Positions 44,253 through 53,900 are shown, counted from the first letter of the stretch. The stretch is DNA of 64,000 nucleotides from Flavobacterium sp. ZT3R18 (GCF_007097385.1 NZ_VJZS01000005.1:198705-262704), one strand, 5' to 3'. Translations and numbers: made by a program. The notes: generated by a model not told the origin, from the letters alone.

Positions 44253-45761
44253 TTATTTATCCCACCAAACTCTAGTTGTCATTAAATCTAAACCTTGACG
44301 TTGTATCGCTTCCTTATAATTGGCACTATTTGTAAAAAGCTCAGATTGATCATAAACCAATCTTCTAGGAATAGTTCCGTTAGTTACCCCAGCTGGAGCG
44401 TTAACAGGAACTAAAACTGGAAATCCTGTTCTTCTATACTCTGAAAAAGCTTCAATCCCATTAAACAATAGAACTATCCATTTTTGAGTTCCAATTTGCT
44501 TTAAAGCATTGGGAGCATCAAAAGCGATACCAGGAGTTGTTATATAAGCATTATACTCAGCAGTAGTAACCGCCGGAACCTTGTCTCCAAATATTGTTAG
44601 TATCTCCATTGCAGCTTTTACCCCATCTTCGTAATGCTGTTTAGCGGTTCCGGTAACATTCCATCCTTTTACGGCTGCTTCGGCAAGAAAGAATTGAACC
44701 TCAGCATAAGATATGATTAAGGTAGGAGCATCTGTACGCAACACCGTTGAAGTGTTTGGATCCGAGAAAAGTTGACTGTCACCACCAGGAATTACTTTTG
44801 CATCATTGGCTAGTCCTTGTTGATTTGCTGGATTGTTGTCTTGTGTCGCTTCCAATTTAGCATAAATTCTCAAACGGGGATCATTGTTATTCTTCAACAA
44901 ATCAATAAAGGTTTTACTGAATTTTATGTTTCCTTTTCCATTTTGCAAATCATTAATTACCCAAGTAGAAGTAATTGGATTGGTTTTAACACCTTGTGGA
45001 CTAGAATCATGTTTTAGAACTAAGCTTTCAACATTAGACGTAAATACTCCTTTAGCAAAAGCTTTTTCTACGTAGAGTTTCGATTTAGCAGCATCTGCTT
45101 TAGACAAACGCATCGCTACTCTTAACATCAATGAATTAGCCATTTTTTTCCACTTTGCAACATCGCTTTGATAAAACAAATCAGCATTACCTACAAAAGG
45201 CTTGTTGGCATCTAGTGCGTCACCTGCCTCGTCCAACTCTTTCAAAAGATCGTTGTAGATTGCTTGTTGGGTGTCGTATTTTGGAGAAAAAATATTCCCA
45301 TTATATCCTTTACCTGCCTCAAAATAAGGAACCTCACCATAAGTATCGGTCAATTTTTGGAACATAAATACCTTCATTATTCTGCAAGCCTGAATCATAT
45401 TGGAATTTTCGGTCGTATTGGGTAAAACCGACATTAACTGAAAAATTTGACTCAACCCTTTACCATACGATTCTCCAAAAAGCGACCCTGAATACCCTCC
45501 ATCATAGGAGTATACTGAACCAGATCCTCCTATTGAGGAAAATTGCTGTACAATTTGGGCTGCATATATGTTATTGGCCCTGGTATTCGAATAGTCTTGT
45601 CCATCCATATACACCTCTGCTAGCGTAAACATAGATTTCGGTGATGGAGTTGTTAAAGCATTTGGATCCGTGTTCATTTCTTCGAATCCGTTTTCGCATG
45701 AAGTTAATGTCATTGCACTAACAATTGCGATAGAAAATAATTTTATAAATTGATTTTTCAT
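44253..45761 (-). CDS. SusD/RagB family outer-membrane lipoprotein
   Basis: 502 residues from the ATG at 45761. The lipoprotein signal ends at the cysteine of MTLTSCENG. SusD-like helical body with TPR-type helices, and motifs NTDPNALTTPSPKSMF, KLTDTYGEVPYFEAGKGYNG and KWKKMANSLMLRVAMRLSK. It belongs to the SusD-like_2 branch (RagB type). It binds glycans on the cell surface and closes over the SusC channel. The 16-base gap to susC upstream shows a classical susCD pair. Confidence 0.95.
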   Translation of the reverse strand: MKNQFIKLFSIAIVSAMTLTSCENGFEEMNTDPNALTTPSPKSMFTLAEVYMDGQDYSNTRANNIYAAQIVQQFSSIGGSGSVYSYDGGYSGSLFGESYGKGLSQIFQLMSVLPNTTENSNMIQACRIMKVFMFQKLTDTYGEVPYFEAGKGYNGNIFSPKYDTQQAIYNDLLKELDEAGDALDANKPFVGNADLFYQSDVAKWKKMANSLMLRVAMRLSKADAAKSKLYVEKAFAKGVFTSNVESLVLKHDSSPQGVKTNPITSTWVINDLQNGKGNIKFSKTFIDLLKNNNDPRLRIYAKLEATQDNNPANQQGLANDAKVIPGGDSQLFSDPNTSTVLRTDAPTLIISYAEVQFFLAEAAVKGWNVTGTAKQHYEDGVKAAMEILTIFGDKVPAVTTAEYNAYITTPGIAFDAPNALKQIGTQKWIVLLFNGIEAFSEYRRTGFPVLVPVNAPAGVTNGTIPRRLVYDQSELFTNSANYKEAIQRQGLDLMTTRVWWDK

Positions 45762-45777
45762 CTTAAGATTTTTATTA

Positions 45778-48700
45778 TTAGAATTTAACATTAAGAGTTA
45801 GACCATAATTCCTAGTCAAAGGCAAAGTTGCTCTTTCAAGACCTTGAGCATTACTATTAGAATAGTTTGATTCTGGATCTATATTTGGAGTTGCACTATA
45901 TAACGTCCATAAATTATGAGCAGAAAAAGCTACGTTGATTGCTTGAAATCCTGTTTTCCCTATTAATTCTTTTGGGAAAGCATAACTTAAAGAAACTGAT
46001 CTCAATTTGACAAAATCAGCGTCATAAACAAAATTTGATGATATCTGACTATAACCCGCTCTCCAATAATCATAAGCTGGAACTTGTTTGTCTACGCTAT
46101 TACCGTTAACATCAGTTCCTGTAACATGAATTCCTCCTTCACGACCTTCTAATGTCATTTCGGTTAAACCCCAACGTGTTCCCAACTGATTTGTAGCAGA
46201 ATATATTTCTCCTCCAAATTTTGCATCTATAAGAGCCGAAAGTGTAAACGCTTTATATTTAAAATCGTTAGTAAATCCCATTGCCACTGGTGCAACACCT
46301 TGCCCTGCTATAATTAAGTCACCTCTTTCAAATCTTCCGCTTGCGTTAAGCAGAATAGTACCATTTTTATCTCTCAAATAATCATAAGCTTTGATAACTC
46401 CAAAAGGCTGCCCTACTTCTAAAGCTACAGTGGCTCTACCATCTCTATTCCCATCTAATGTCTTAGTGGTTATTCCATCGGCCAAGCCAACTACTTCACT
46501 ATCATTATACCCAATATTATATCCTATAGTCCACGTAAAATTTTCTGTTTTGATAGCTTTTGCATTTATGGCAAACTCCACACCTTGATTCAAAATTTCA
46601 CCCACATTAATTTTTGTGGTTTTATAACCAGAAGCAACAGAAACATCTGCATCAGTGATATCATTAGTAGTTCTCTTGCTGTAAAAAGTCAAATCGGTAC
46701 TAAGTCTATTATTGAAAAATGTATTCTCAAAACCAAATTCAATAGTACTTACATTATAAGGTTTCAATTTGCTATTCGGAATAGTCTCTCCTTTAATTCC
46801 CAAAATTGGTTGCCCCTGAGCATCGGTTTGCCCATTGGGAGTAGCATAAGACAGATTTAAAGCATAAGCATCAGGCAATGCTCCCCCAACGTTACCCCAA
46901 CTACCTCTCAACTTACCATACGACATCCATTCTGGTAAGTCTATCACATCAGAGTAAATAAAACTTGTACTCACAGAGGGATAAAAAGTACTATTATTTG
47001 ATGGGTCCAAAGTAGAAAACCAATCTTCACGACCTGTTAAACCTACGAACAAGTAATTTTTATATCCAAAATCTGCCGAATAAAACACTGAGTTTACTTC
47101 GCTTTCTGAAAACAGTTTTTCAGTTCTGTCTGGCGTGGTATTTCCATAAAAATATTCAAACGGTACTATAAAACCATTTCCTCTCGTTTTTATTCCACTA
47201 TATCTATTATGCTGGCGGTTTGCACCAACAAAAGCATCTAATGTAAGATTTTTAACTAAATCTCCTTTATACCCCAAGAAAGCAGAAGTGTTTAACTCTG
47301 TACGGTCTTCAATTCTGTTTTCGATACTTCCTGCTGGATTATAGGAAATTCCTGTTGGTTCAACTTCTTCAAATTCATAACTAATGTCGTCAATACCAAT
47401 TACTGCTTTTGCATAAAATTTATCCGTAATATTATAAGTTAGATTAGTAGAACCTATAAAACGTTTTCTAAGGTCATCATTCAAATCTTGGGAAGTAGCA
47501 AAAGACGGAACTGTGTTGTAATCATTTCCACCTAAGTAATCCGCCTCTCCTCTATCTGCATTATAGGGATTCTTCATCCAATTAATGTCAGTTTGCGGAC
47601 TCAAAAAAGTAACCACATAGGCGGCATTTCTCGGGCCATCATTCAAATAAGGTCTGTTGTGAGATTTTTCAGAAATATACTGAGCATTTGCTTCTACACT
47701 TACTTTTGTATTTGGAGTAGAAGAAAAATTAAAAGCTATGTTATTTCTACCAAAAGTTGTGCCTGGCATGATAGACTCATTTTTAGTATTTCCAAAAGAC
47801 ACTCTAAAATTAGAAGTTTCGTTTCCTCCAGAAATTGCCAAAGTGTTGGTAAAGTTCATTCCTGTTTGATAGAAATTTTTGATATTATTATTCCCATTAG
47901 CTGAATAAGTATGTGGCTGACCGTCTACACCGATTATTGAAGAACCATCATATTTATCTCCCCAAGTAAAATTATAAGCATCTCTAATATTATCCAAAGT
48001 GGTTTCTCTTGTAGGAATACCCGCATTACCAGGCGCTCCTATTCCGTACTGATCTTGCCATTTCAGATGGTTTATGGCCGTACTAGCGACAATACTTGTA
48101 CTAAAATCAACTCCTATTCCTTTACCTGACTTTCCTTTTTTGGTGGTAATCAAGATTACCCCATTAGAACCTCTATAACCATACAGAGCAGATGCTGCAC
48201 TCCCTTTTAATACTGACATAGAAGCGATATCATCTGGATTGAAAGAAGACATACCATCTCCTTTATCGGCCCCGCCATACAAACCGACATTACCTTGCTG
48301 AGTATTGTCAATAGGAACACCATCTACCACATACAAAGGCTGGTTTGATCCAGAAGCTGAAGTAGCCCCACGAATAATCACACGGCTGGAACCTGATGGC
48401 CCAGTAGCTGGTGCAGAAACATTTACACCCGCAACTCTTCCTTGTAATGCGTTCGCTAAGTTTACCTCTTTGGTTTTTGTCAAATCATCTCCTTTTACCT
48501 CACCAACAGCATACCCCAATGTTTTCTTGTGTTTCATTACCCCAAATGAGGTAACCACTACATCCTTTAATTCTGTTGTGCCAATAGCTAGCAAAACTGT
48601 AATATTATTTTCATGGGCACCAACTTCTACAGATTTTGAAATAAACCCAATAGAAGATACTGTCAAAGTAATTTTTCCCTCAGGAACTGACATCGTAAAA

Positions 48701-48873
48701 TGCCCTTCAGAATCCGACATTGTACTAATAGACATTCCTTTTACCTTTATATTTGCAGTGGCAATACTCTTTTTTTCTGCATCTGCGACTACTCCTGTTA
48801 TTGATCGGTTTTGCGCAGCTACTCCTATGCAGCTAAGCATTACCAGACCTAACACTAATATAATTCGTTTCAT
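45778..48873 (-). CDS. SusC/RagA family TonB-linked outer-membrane transporter
   Basis: 1031 residues from the ATG at 48873 (signal peptide MKRIILVLGLVMLSCIGVAAQ). A CarboxypepD_reg-like domain (about 24-105: SITGVVADAEKKSIATANIKV) and a plug domain (about 110-230: LANALQGRVAGVNVSAP, SRVIIRGATSASGSNQPLYVVDGVPID, VLKGSAASALYGYRGSNGVILITTKKG) precede the barrel. It imports oligosaccharides with the adjacent SusD. Two candidate LacI operators lie 137-213 bases upstream of the start. Confidence 0.96.
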   Translation of the reverse strand: MKRIILVLGLVMLSCIGVAAQNRSITGVVADAEKKSIATANIKVKGMSISTMSDSEGHFTMSVPEGKITLTVSSIGFISKSVEVGAHENNITVLLAIGTTELKDVVVTSFGVMKHKKTLGYAVGEVKGDDLTKTKEVNLANALQGRVAGVNVSAPATGPSGSSRVIIRGATSASGSNQPLYVVDGVPIDNTQQGNVGLYGGADKGDGMSSFNPDDIASMSVLKGSAASALYGYRGSNGVILITTKKGKSGKGIGVDFSTSIVASTAINHLKWQDQYGIGAPGNAGIPTRETTLDNIRDAYNFTWGDKYDGSSIIGVDGQPHTYSANGNNNIKNFYQTGMNFTNTLAISGGNETSNFRVSFGNTKNESIMPGTTFGRNNIAFNFSSTPNTKVSVEANAQYISEKSHNRPYLNDGPRNAAYVVTFLSPQTDINWMKNPYNADRGEADYLGGNDYNTVPSFATSQDLNDDLRKRFIGSTNLTYNITDKFYAKAVIGIDDISYEFEEVEPTGISYNPAGSIENRIEDRTELNTSAFLGYKGDLVKNLTLDAFVGANRQHNRYSGIKTRGNGFIVPFEYFYGNTTPDRTEKLFSESEVNSVFYSADFGYKNYLFVGLTGREDWFSTLDPSNNSTFYPSVSTSFIYSDVIDLPEWMSYGKLRGSWGNVGGALPDAYALNLSYATPNGQTDAQGQPILGIKGETIPNSKLKPYNVSTIEFGFENTFFNNRLSTDLTFYSKRTTNDITDADVSVASGYKTTKINVGEILNQGVEFAINAKAIKTENFTWTIGYNIGYNDSEVVGLADGITTKTLDGNRDGRATVALEVGQPFGVIKAYDYLRDKNGTILLNASGRFERGDLIIAGQGVAPVAMGFTNDFKYKAFTLSALIDAKFGGEIYSATNQLGTRWGLTEMTLEGREGGIHVTGTDVNGNSVDKQVPAYDYWRAGYSQISSNFVYDADFVKLRSVSLSYAFPKELIGKTGFQAINVAFSAHNLWTLYSATPNIDPESNYSNSNAQGLERATLPLTRNYGLTLNVKF

Positions 48874-49009
48874 AAGCAATTGTTTTTGGTTTGTTAATTT
48901 GTTTTTGGTTTATTTAAAAATTATTAATAAAAAAGAATTCAATTTCAATATATCCTTTCATTAAGGTCACTCCTTTAAACTTTTACATTTTAAGAAGGTC
49001 AATATGTTA

Positions 49010-49031
49010 TTTACTAAATCGTTTTAGTAAA
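49010..49031. promoter_or_regulatory. Candidate LacI-family operator O1 (upstream of susC)
   Basis: A 22-base palindrome with core ACTAAATCGTTTTAGTA, flanked by TTT and AAA. It differs from perfect symmetry at one pair. It is one of four matching sites in the window and lies 137 bases before the susC start. Confidence 0.75.
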
Positions 49032-49064
49032 TGAATTAAAAAAAGCAACCCTGTTCATGTTTGA

Positions 49065-49086
49065 TTTACAAAAACGATTTAGTAAA
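49065..49086. promoter_or_regulatory. Candidate LacI-family operator O2 (upstream of susC)
   Basis: 22 bases, TTTACAAAAACG joined to ATTTAGTAAA. One half-site matches the other operators exactly and the other is degenerate. It lies 55 bases from O1, a spacing that could allow both sites to be bound cooperatively. Confidence 0.65.
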
Positions 49087-49228
49087 TCATCTAAAAAAAA
49101 CTAATCCTAAATTTGAGTGTTTCAAGCTATCGTAGTAAAGGTTTTGAAGTAAAAAATTTACTTATGTGGCATTTCTAGATTATTTTATACTTATTATTAA
49201 ATTTATAAAAAAATTAAAATCACTCCAT

Positions 49229-50239
49229 TCACACTGATTCTCTAATCACCAACTTTCCTTTCTTCATTACTTTATGAACCTCACCTTTTTTTTCATCAAC
49301 CATTTGACCCATAAGAATTTCAACTGCTTGCACGGCTATTTCTTCTAAAGGCTGCTCTACAACAGTTATAGTAGGTGTGTTGAGTCTAAAACTATAATGG
49401 TCATCAAAACTTACTATAGCTAAATCTTTAGGAACTTGTAACCCCATATTTTTAACCACATGAAGTCCAGCAAGGCCTAAATAATTTGTTAAAAAAAGAA
49501 CGGCATCAATCTTTGGATTCTTCTTTAAAAATTTCGTGATTTCCGAAACCCTATTTTCTTCTTCATTTGGATAATCAATATAAAGAATATTGGATTCATT
49601 AAAAAGATTATTTTTTTTAATCACATCAGTATACCCTTTTTCTCTTAATTGCATTTGTATCATTCCTGATGAATTGTTAACCAGAGCAATGTTTTGATAT
49701 CCAGAATTAATTAAATATTGTGTTGCAGAATAAGCCGCTTCGTAATTATCCATGACAACATGACTAACATTTTGATTGGCAAAATATCTATCTATTAAAA
49801 CTACTGGTTTATTTAATTTCAACAGATTGTCAATGCTCTGCTCCATTAATTTGGTAGGAGTTATAATAAATCCATCCACATTTGCCTGAAGAAGACTCTG
49901 TACCAATTCATCAGATTCGTTATCATCATTACCAATACTACAATAAAAAACTCTATAACCAAGTTTCCCCGCCTCGTTTTCAATAACACGTGCTAATTGC
50001 GAAAAAAAGTGATTGGAAATATCCTCTACAATAAGCCCAATAGATCTTGTTTTTCCAGTTCTAAGACTACTTGCAATCATACTAGGTCTATAGTACAGCT
50101 TTTCGGCAATATCTTTTACTTTTTTGATAACCGCGGCACTAATGCCCATTTTCTCGCCTTTATCATTAATAACAAAAGACACCGTAGAGATGGAAACTCC
50201 AGCTTCATTTGCGATATCTTTAATTGTGATTTTTTTCAT
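49229..50239 (-). CDS. LacI family transcriptional regulator
   Basis: 336 residues. N-terminal helix-turn-helix (ITIKDIANEAGVSISTVSFV, about 3-25) with hinge helix around YYRPSMIASSLRTGKT, then the periplasmic-binding-protein-like effector domain (IGLIVEDISNHFF onward). It is the only regulator in the glycan locus. Candidate operators occur upstream of susC, of the GH97 gene and of this gene itself, so it probably represses the locus and autoregulates. The inducer is likely a mannose-containing sugar or sugar phosphate (inference). Confidence 0.95.
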   Translation of the reverse strand: MKKITIKDIANEAGVSISTVSFVINDKGEKMGISAAVIKKVKDIAEKLYYRPSMIASSLRTGKTRSIGLIVEDISNHFFSQLARVIENEAGKLGYRVFYCSIGNDDNESDELVQSLLQANVDGFIITPTKLMEQSIDNLLKLNKPVVLIDRYFANQNVSHVVMDNYEAAYSATQYLINSGYQNIALVNNSSGMIQMQLREKGYTDVIKKNNLFNESNILYIDYPNEEENRVSEITKFLKKNPKIDAVLFLTNYLGLAGLHVVKNMGLQVPKDLAIVSFDDHYSFRLNTPTITVVEQPLEEIAVQAVEILMGQMVDEKKGEVHKVMKKGKLVIRESV

Positions 50240-50281
50240 CTAACGAGTTAATTTTTTCTTAAACAGTTACTAATTCTGTCA

Positions 50282-50322
50282 CAAATATAATTAAAAATAA
50301 TTACAAAATCGATTTAGTAACT
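50282..50322 (-). promoter_or_regulatory. LacI gene promoter with candidate operator O3
   Basis: TATATTTG on the minus strand (50282-50289) is an exact -7 box about 43 bases before the LacI gene start. The palindrome TTACAAAATCGATTTAGTAA (50301-50320) lies 11 bases upstream of the box, between the expected -7 and -33 elements. That placement suggests autoregulation. Confidence 0.7.
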
Positions 50323-50497
50323 ATTTTTTTAAAACAAATGTTTTTTAAAAGTTAATAAACCAATAAAATCATAGTAATTGAAACTATATACAGAGATATT
50401 CTTATAACTGAACGATAAATAATTCCGTATTAAAATTTGATTCTCGACTAATCATTGATTTGACAAAACAACACTTTCTTCCAGTGAGAATAGCTAC

Positions 50498-51466
50498 TTA
50501 TGAAATAAATATTTCTAAAACTGAAGCTTTCCCATTGAGGCCAAATGCATTCATGGTAGCAGGAACTAAAACCGTATCCCCTTTTTTATATTGAAATTTC
50601 ACATTGTCAAACTCTATCTCAAAAGCACCATCCACACACATATAAACCGTAAATGTTTTGTCTGTTTTATTAACCGTAATTTCTCCATTTAAGGGAATAA
50701 AATTAGTTGTAAAATAAGGGCAATCTACAATTCTATTTGATTGATTAAATACGCTATCGTAACTCTTATAAGTGTCAACTTTATTGTAATTAATAGCTTC
50801 CAGAGCCAAATCAACGTGTAATTCTCTTGTGTTTCCTTGCGAATCTACTCTGTCAAAATCATAAAGTCGGTACGTAATGTCAGATGTTTGCTGAATCTCA
50901 GCTACTACCAATCCTGCACCTATTGCATGAACAGTGCCGGTTTCCAGAAAAAAAACATCCCCTGCTTTTACACTTACATCATCCAGAATAGTTAGTAATG
51001 TATTGCTTTTTAAGTTTTCTGAAAAATTTTCTGCATTCGATTTTTCTTTAAATCCAACTATTATTTTGGCATCATCATCGGCTTGCATAATATACCACAT
51101 CTCCGTCTTTCCAAAAGAATTGTGTCGCTTTTTAGCCAACTCATCATTAGGATGCACCTGAATCGATAAATCTTCACGAGCATCTAAGTATTTTAACAGC
51201 AAAGGAAACTGTTTGCCAAATCTATCATAAACTGCTGCTCCTAAAATCTCAATGGGATATTCATCGATAACTTGGGTTAATGATTGCCCTTTTAATATAC
51301 CATTTGCGATACAACTTACCTCTCCTTCTACCGTTGATAATTCCCAACTCTCTCCAGTTGTTTTTGAAGTAATTGGTTTATTGAGGACGGTATTAAGTTT
51401 TTCTCCTCCCCAAATTCTTTCTTTCAGAATGGGATCAAATTGCAATGGATAAAATTTCATACTCAT
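50498..51466 (-). CDS. manA: Mannose-6-phosphate isomerase, class I
   Basis: 322 residues. It converts mannose-6-phosphate to fructose-6-phosphate, linking mannose from glycan breakdown to glycolysis. The zinc-site motifs are visible: SIQVHPNDELA, KTEMWYIM, and the late ETGTVHAIGAGLVVAEIQQTSDITYRLYDFDR. The start at M1 or M3 (MKFYPLQFDP) cannot be separated. It lies between the LacI regulator and GH97 genes on the same strand, 17 bases after GH97, so it is cotranscribed with GH97. Confidence 0.96.
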   Translation of the reverse strand: MSMKFYPLQFDPILKERIWGGEKLNTVLNKPITSKTTGESWELSTVEGEVSCIANGILKGQSLTQVIDEYPIEILGAAVYDRFGKQFPLLLKYLDAREDLSIQVHPNDELAKKRHNSFGKTEMWYIMQADDDAKIIVGFKEKSNAENFSENLKSNTLLTILDDVSVKAGDVFFLETGTVHAIGAGLVVAEIQQTSDITYRLYDFDRVDSQGNTRELHVDLALEAINYNKVDTYKSYDSVFNQSNRIVDCPYFTTNFIPLNGEITVNKTDKTFTVYMCVDGAFEIEFDNVKFQYKKGDTVLVPATMNAFGLNGKASVLEIFIS

Positions 51467-51483
51467 TTTTATTTTCTTTTAAA

Positions 51484-53586
51484 TTATTTTATTGAAATAG
51501 CTACTCCACCACCCGCAGCCAATTGTTGTTTTAGTTTAGTTTTACTGTTTACAATTACTTTTCGAATGTTGTACGATTGTGGATTGGTTTGATAGTGCGC
51601 CCCTTTCCCATCTTCGTATAGGGTTGCTACATATGAATTTCCAAGAGGCAAGAAACTAAAATCAATCGTTGCAATTCGGGGATTCTCGTCTGTGATACCC
51701 CCCACAAACCATTCGTTTTTGCCTTTTGCTTTTCGAGCAATCGTAATATAATCACCCGGTTCAGCTTCTAGAATATAAGAGTTGTCCCAATCTAATGCCA
51801 CATCTTTTATAAATTGGAAAGCATCGTTAAAACGCCTGTAATTTTCGGGTAAATCGGCCGCCATTTGTAGAGGACTGTACATCGTTACATACAATGCCAA
51901 TTGTTTGGTAAGCGTAGAACTCAACTTGTTTTTTTTAGCCCCATAAACTGATAAATCTCCTTGAAAAATTCCTGGAGTATAATCCATAGGACCACCCATC
52001 AATCGTGTAAAAGGCAGGATGGTAGTATGATCTGGATTGTTCCCTCCAAAGGATTCAAATTCAGTTCCTCGAGCCGATTCCTGGGCAAACCAATTGGGAT
52101 AAGTACGATTTAATCCCGTAGGTCTAACCGCTTCATGAGAATCTACCATAATCTTATGTTTTGCAGCCTCACATGCCACATAACTATAATGATTAACCAT
52201 GGCTTGACCATCGTGATGTTCTCCTCTAGGAATAATTGGACCTACATATCCCGTTTTTACAGCATTATAATTGTTATCAACCATAAACCGAAGAGCATCA
52301 TCCAATTGCCTTTCATACTCAACGGTAGAGGAGGTCGTTTCGTGATGCATAATTATTTTAACTCCTTTCTGAGTGGCATATTTACTTAATTCTTTGACAT
52401 CAAAATCAGGATATGATTTTGTAAAGCTATAAATACGCTCTTTCTTGAAAGCAGTATTATCTTCCCAACCTTCATTCCATCCTTCTACCAGTACGGCATC
52501 AAAACCATTTGTTGCAGCAAAGTCTATATATTCTTTTACATGCTTAGTATTTGCTCCATGAGTTCCGTTCGGTTTTAATTTAGAAAAATCTGTAGTTCCT
52601 ATTACAACATCCTGATCATCAGAATATGCCCATGTCGAACCTTTTCCTATGAAATATTCCCACCAAACCCCGATATATTTAACTGGTTTTATCCAAGAAG
52701 TATCTTCAAATGTGCAGGGGTCATTAAGATTCAAAATCAATTTTGAAGCCAAAATTGTGCGAGCATCATCACTTACTACTATAGTTCTCCATGGTGTATG
52801 ACTTCCTGTCTGCATGTACCCTTTATTGCCTACTGCATCTGGAGTTAGGTGCGAACTCAGCGCAAATGTTTTACTATCTACATTTAGAAATAGGGCTGAA
52901 TAATTTGTTAGAGCAGCTTCATGAATATTAATATAAAGTCCTTCATCGGTTTTCATCATCAAAGGAGTTTGAACGGCTAAATTTTTAATTTTTGTTTGAG
53001 CTGCAAGAGATTCGTCATAAGCATGAACCATTAAAGCTGGAATGTCAGAAATTTTAGAAGTAGTGTACTTATATTCATTGCTATCATAATCTCCTGGCAA
53101 CCAAAAAGTCTTATGGTCTCCAACCAAATTAAACTCACTTGTTTCTTCCTGAATAATAAAATGTCTAAGATTCTCCTGAACTGGAAATTCGTAACGAAAT
53201 CCTAAACCATCATCAAACAAACGGAAACATATTGTGATTTTCCTTTCACTTTTGCTCTGTATGAGTTCAACTTTCATTTCATTGTAATGATTTCTTATTT
53301 CCTTTTGTTCTCCTAATACGGGTTGCCAAGTACTATTCTCCGTTTGAAAATGAGTGCCGAGAAGATTAAAATTTTCATTAAATAAAATATCCGACTTTAA
53401 AACGAAGCCCATTTTACTTTCCTTAATTACCGCTTTTAGTTTATATCTTAACGAATAAATTGGTGTTCCAACTTCATTGAGATGAAATGACAACTTCAAA
53501 TTCCCATCAGGTGATTTCAGTTCTTGCGCATCCACAACTGAATTGAAAACAAAAATAAAAAAGCAAACAAAAAATATTTTTTTCAT
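51484..53586 (-). CDS. GH97 glycoside hydrolase, probably inverting alpha-glucosidase
   Basis: 700 residues with signal peptide (MKKIFFVCFFIFVFNSVVDAQ). N-terminal beta-supersandwich domain (ELKSPDGNLKLSFHLNE), then the barrel with VEGWNEGWEDN. Three glutamates expected in the inverting, SusB-like branch can be seen: MHHETTS, DSHEAVRPTG and ARGTEFE. The retaining branch uses an aspartate after the VK motif. Here the segment reads VKTGYVG, so it fits the inverting group (calcium-dependent alpha-glucosidase). In an N-glycan locus it could remove terminal glucose caps, though an unrelated starch role is possible. It is the first gene of a unit with manA and has an operator over its promoter. Confidence 0.9.
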   Translation of the reverse strand: MKKIFFVCFFIFVFNSVVDAQELKSPDGNLKLSFHLNEVGTPIYSLRYKLKAVIKESKMGFVLKSDILFNENFNLLGTHFQTENSTWQPVLGEQKEIRNHYNEMKVELIQSKSERKITICFRLFDDGLGFRYEFPVQENLRHFIIQEETSEFNLVGDHKTFWLPGDYDSNEYKYTTSKISDIPALMVHAYDESLAAQTKIKNLAVQTPLMMKTDEGLYINIHEAALTNYSALFLNVDSKTFALSSHLTPDAVGNKGYMQTGSHTPWRTIVVSDDARTILASKLILNLNDPCTFEDTSWIKPVKYIGVWWEYFIGKGSTWAYSDDQDVVIGTTDFSKLKPNGTHGANTKHVKEYIDFAATNGFDAVLVEGWNEGWEDNTAFKKERIYSFTKSYPDFDVKELSKYATQKGVKIIMHHETTSSTVEYERQLDDALRFMVDNNYNAVKTGYVGPIIPRGEHHDGQAMVNHYSYVACEAAKHKIMVDSHEAVRPTGLNRTYPNWFAQESARGTEFESFGGNNPDHTTILPFTRLMGGPMDYTPGIFQGDLSVYGAKKNKLSSTLTKQLALYVTMYSPLQMAADLPENYRRFNDAFQFIKDVALDWDNSYILEAEPGDYITIARKAKGKNEWFVGGITDENPRIATIDFSFLPLGNSYVATLYEDGKGAHYQTNPQSYNIRKVIVNSKTKLKQQLAAGGGVAISIK

Positions 53587-53604
53587 ATATCCTAAAAATT
53601 ATTA

Positions 53605-53630
53605 TTTACTAAATCGATTTAGCAAATATA
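53605..53630 (-). promoter_or_regulatory. GH97 promoter overlapped by candidate LacI operator O4
   Basis: The 22-base palindrome at 53605-53626 (core ACTAAATCGATTTAGCA) shares bases with the minus-strand -7 box TATATTTG at 53623-53630. Binding there would cover the transcription start, so repression by the LacI protein is structurally plausible. Confidence 0.75.
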
Positions 53631-53839
53631 TTAAAAAATGTTAGATCCTTTGAAAATTGGCAAAATATATTCTTGCATTAAAAATAAAACCCCAAAACTA
53701 ACCTATACTTTGACACCTTTCTTCTACTTTTTAAAAGTAAATCATTTCATCAACTCTATCAATTCAACCTAATACAATAAGGCAAATGAATAATTTTCCA
53801 TATAAAAATTAAAACAACCTATGAGGATGTTATTTTTTA

Positions 53840-53900
53840 ATTTTATTCCAAAAAGAAACCCCGAAGTATGGTACTTCGGGGTTTCTTTTTGGAATAAAAT
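53840..53900. terminator. Perfect 29-bp-stem hairpin between GH97 and fabH
   Basis: 29 bases on each side are exactly complementary around a 3-base loop. The GC-rich core is AACCCCGAAGTA and the AT-rich ends are TTTTATTCCAAAAA. It is on the 3' side of fabH (minus strand) and the 5' side of the GH97 promoter. It is far longer than an ordinary terminator. It may be a fabH terminator combined with a palindromic repeat. Confidence 0.85.

Noticed and set aside
48305..48964. 219-codon plus-strand frame opposite susC
   Set aside because: Antisense shadow of the well-supported susC gene. No recognisable domain.
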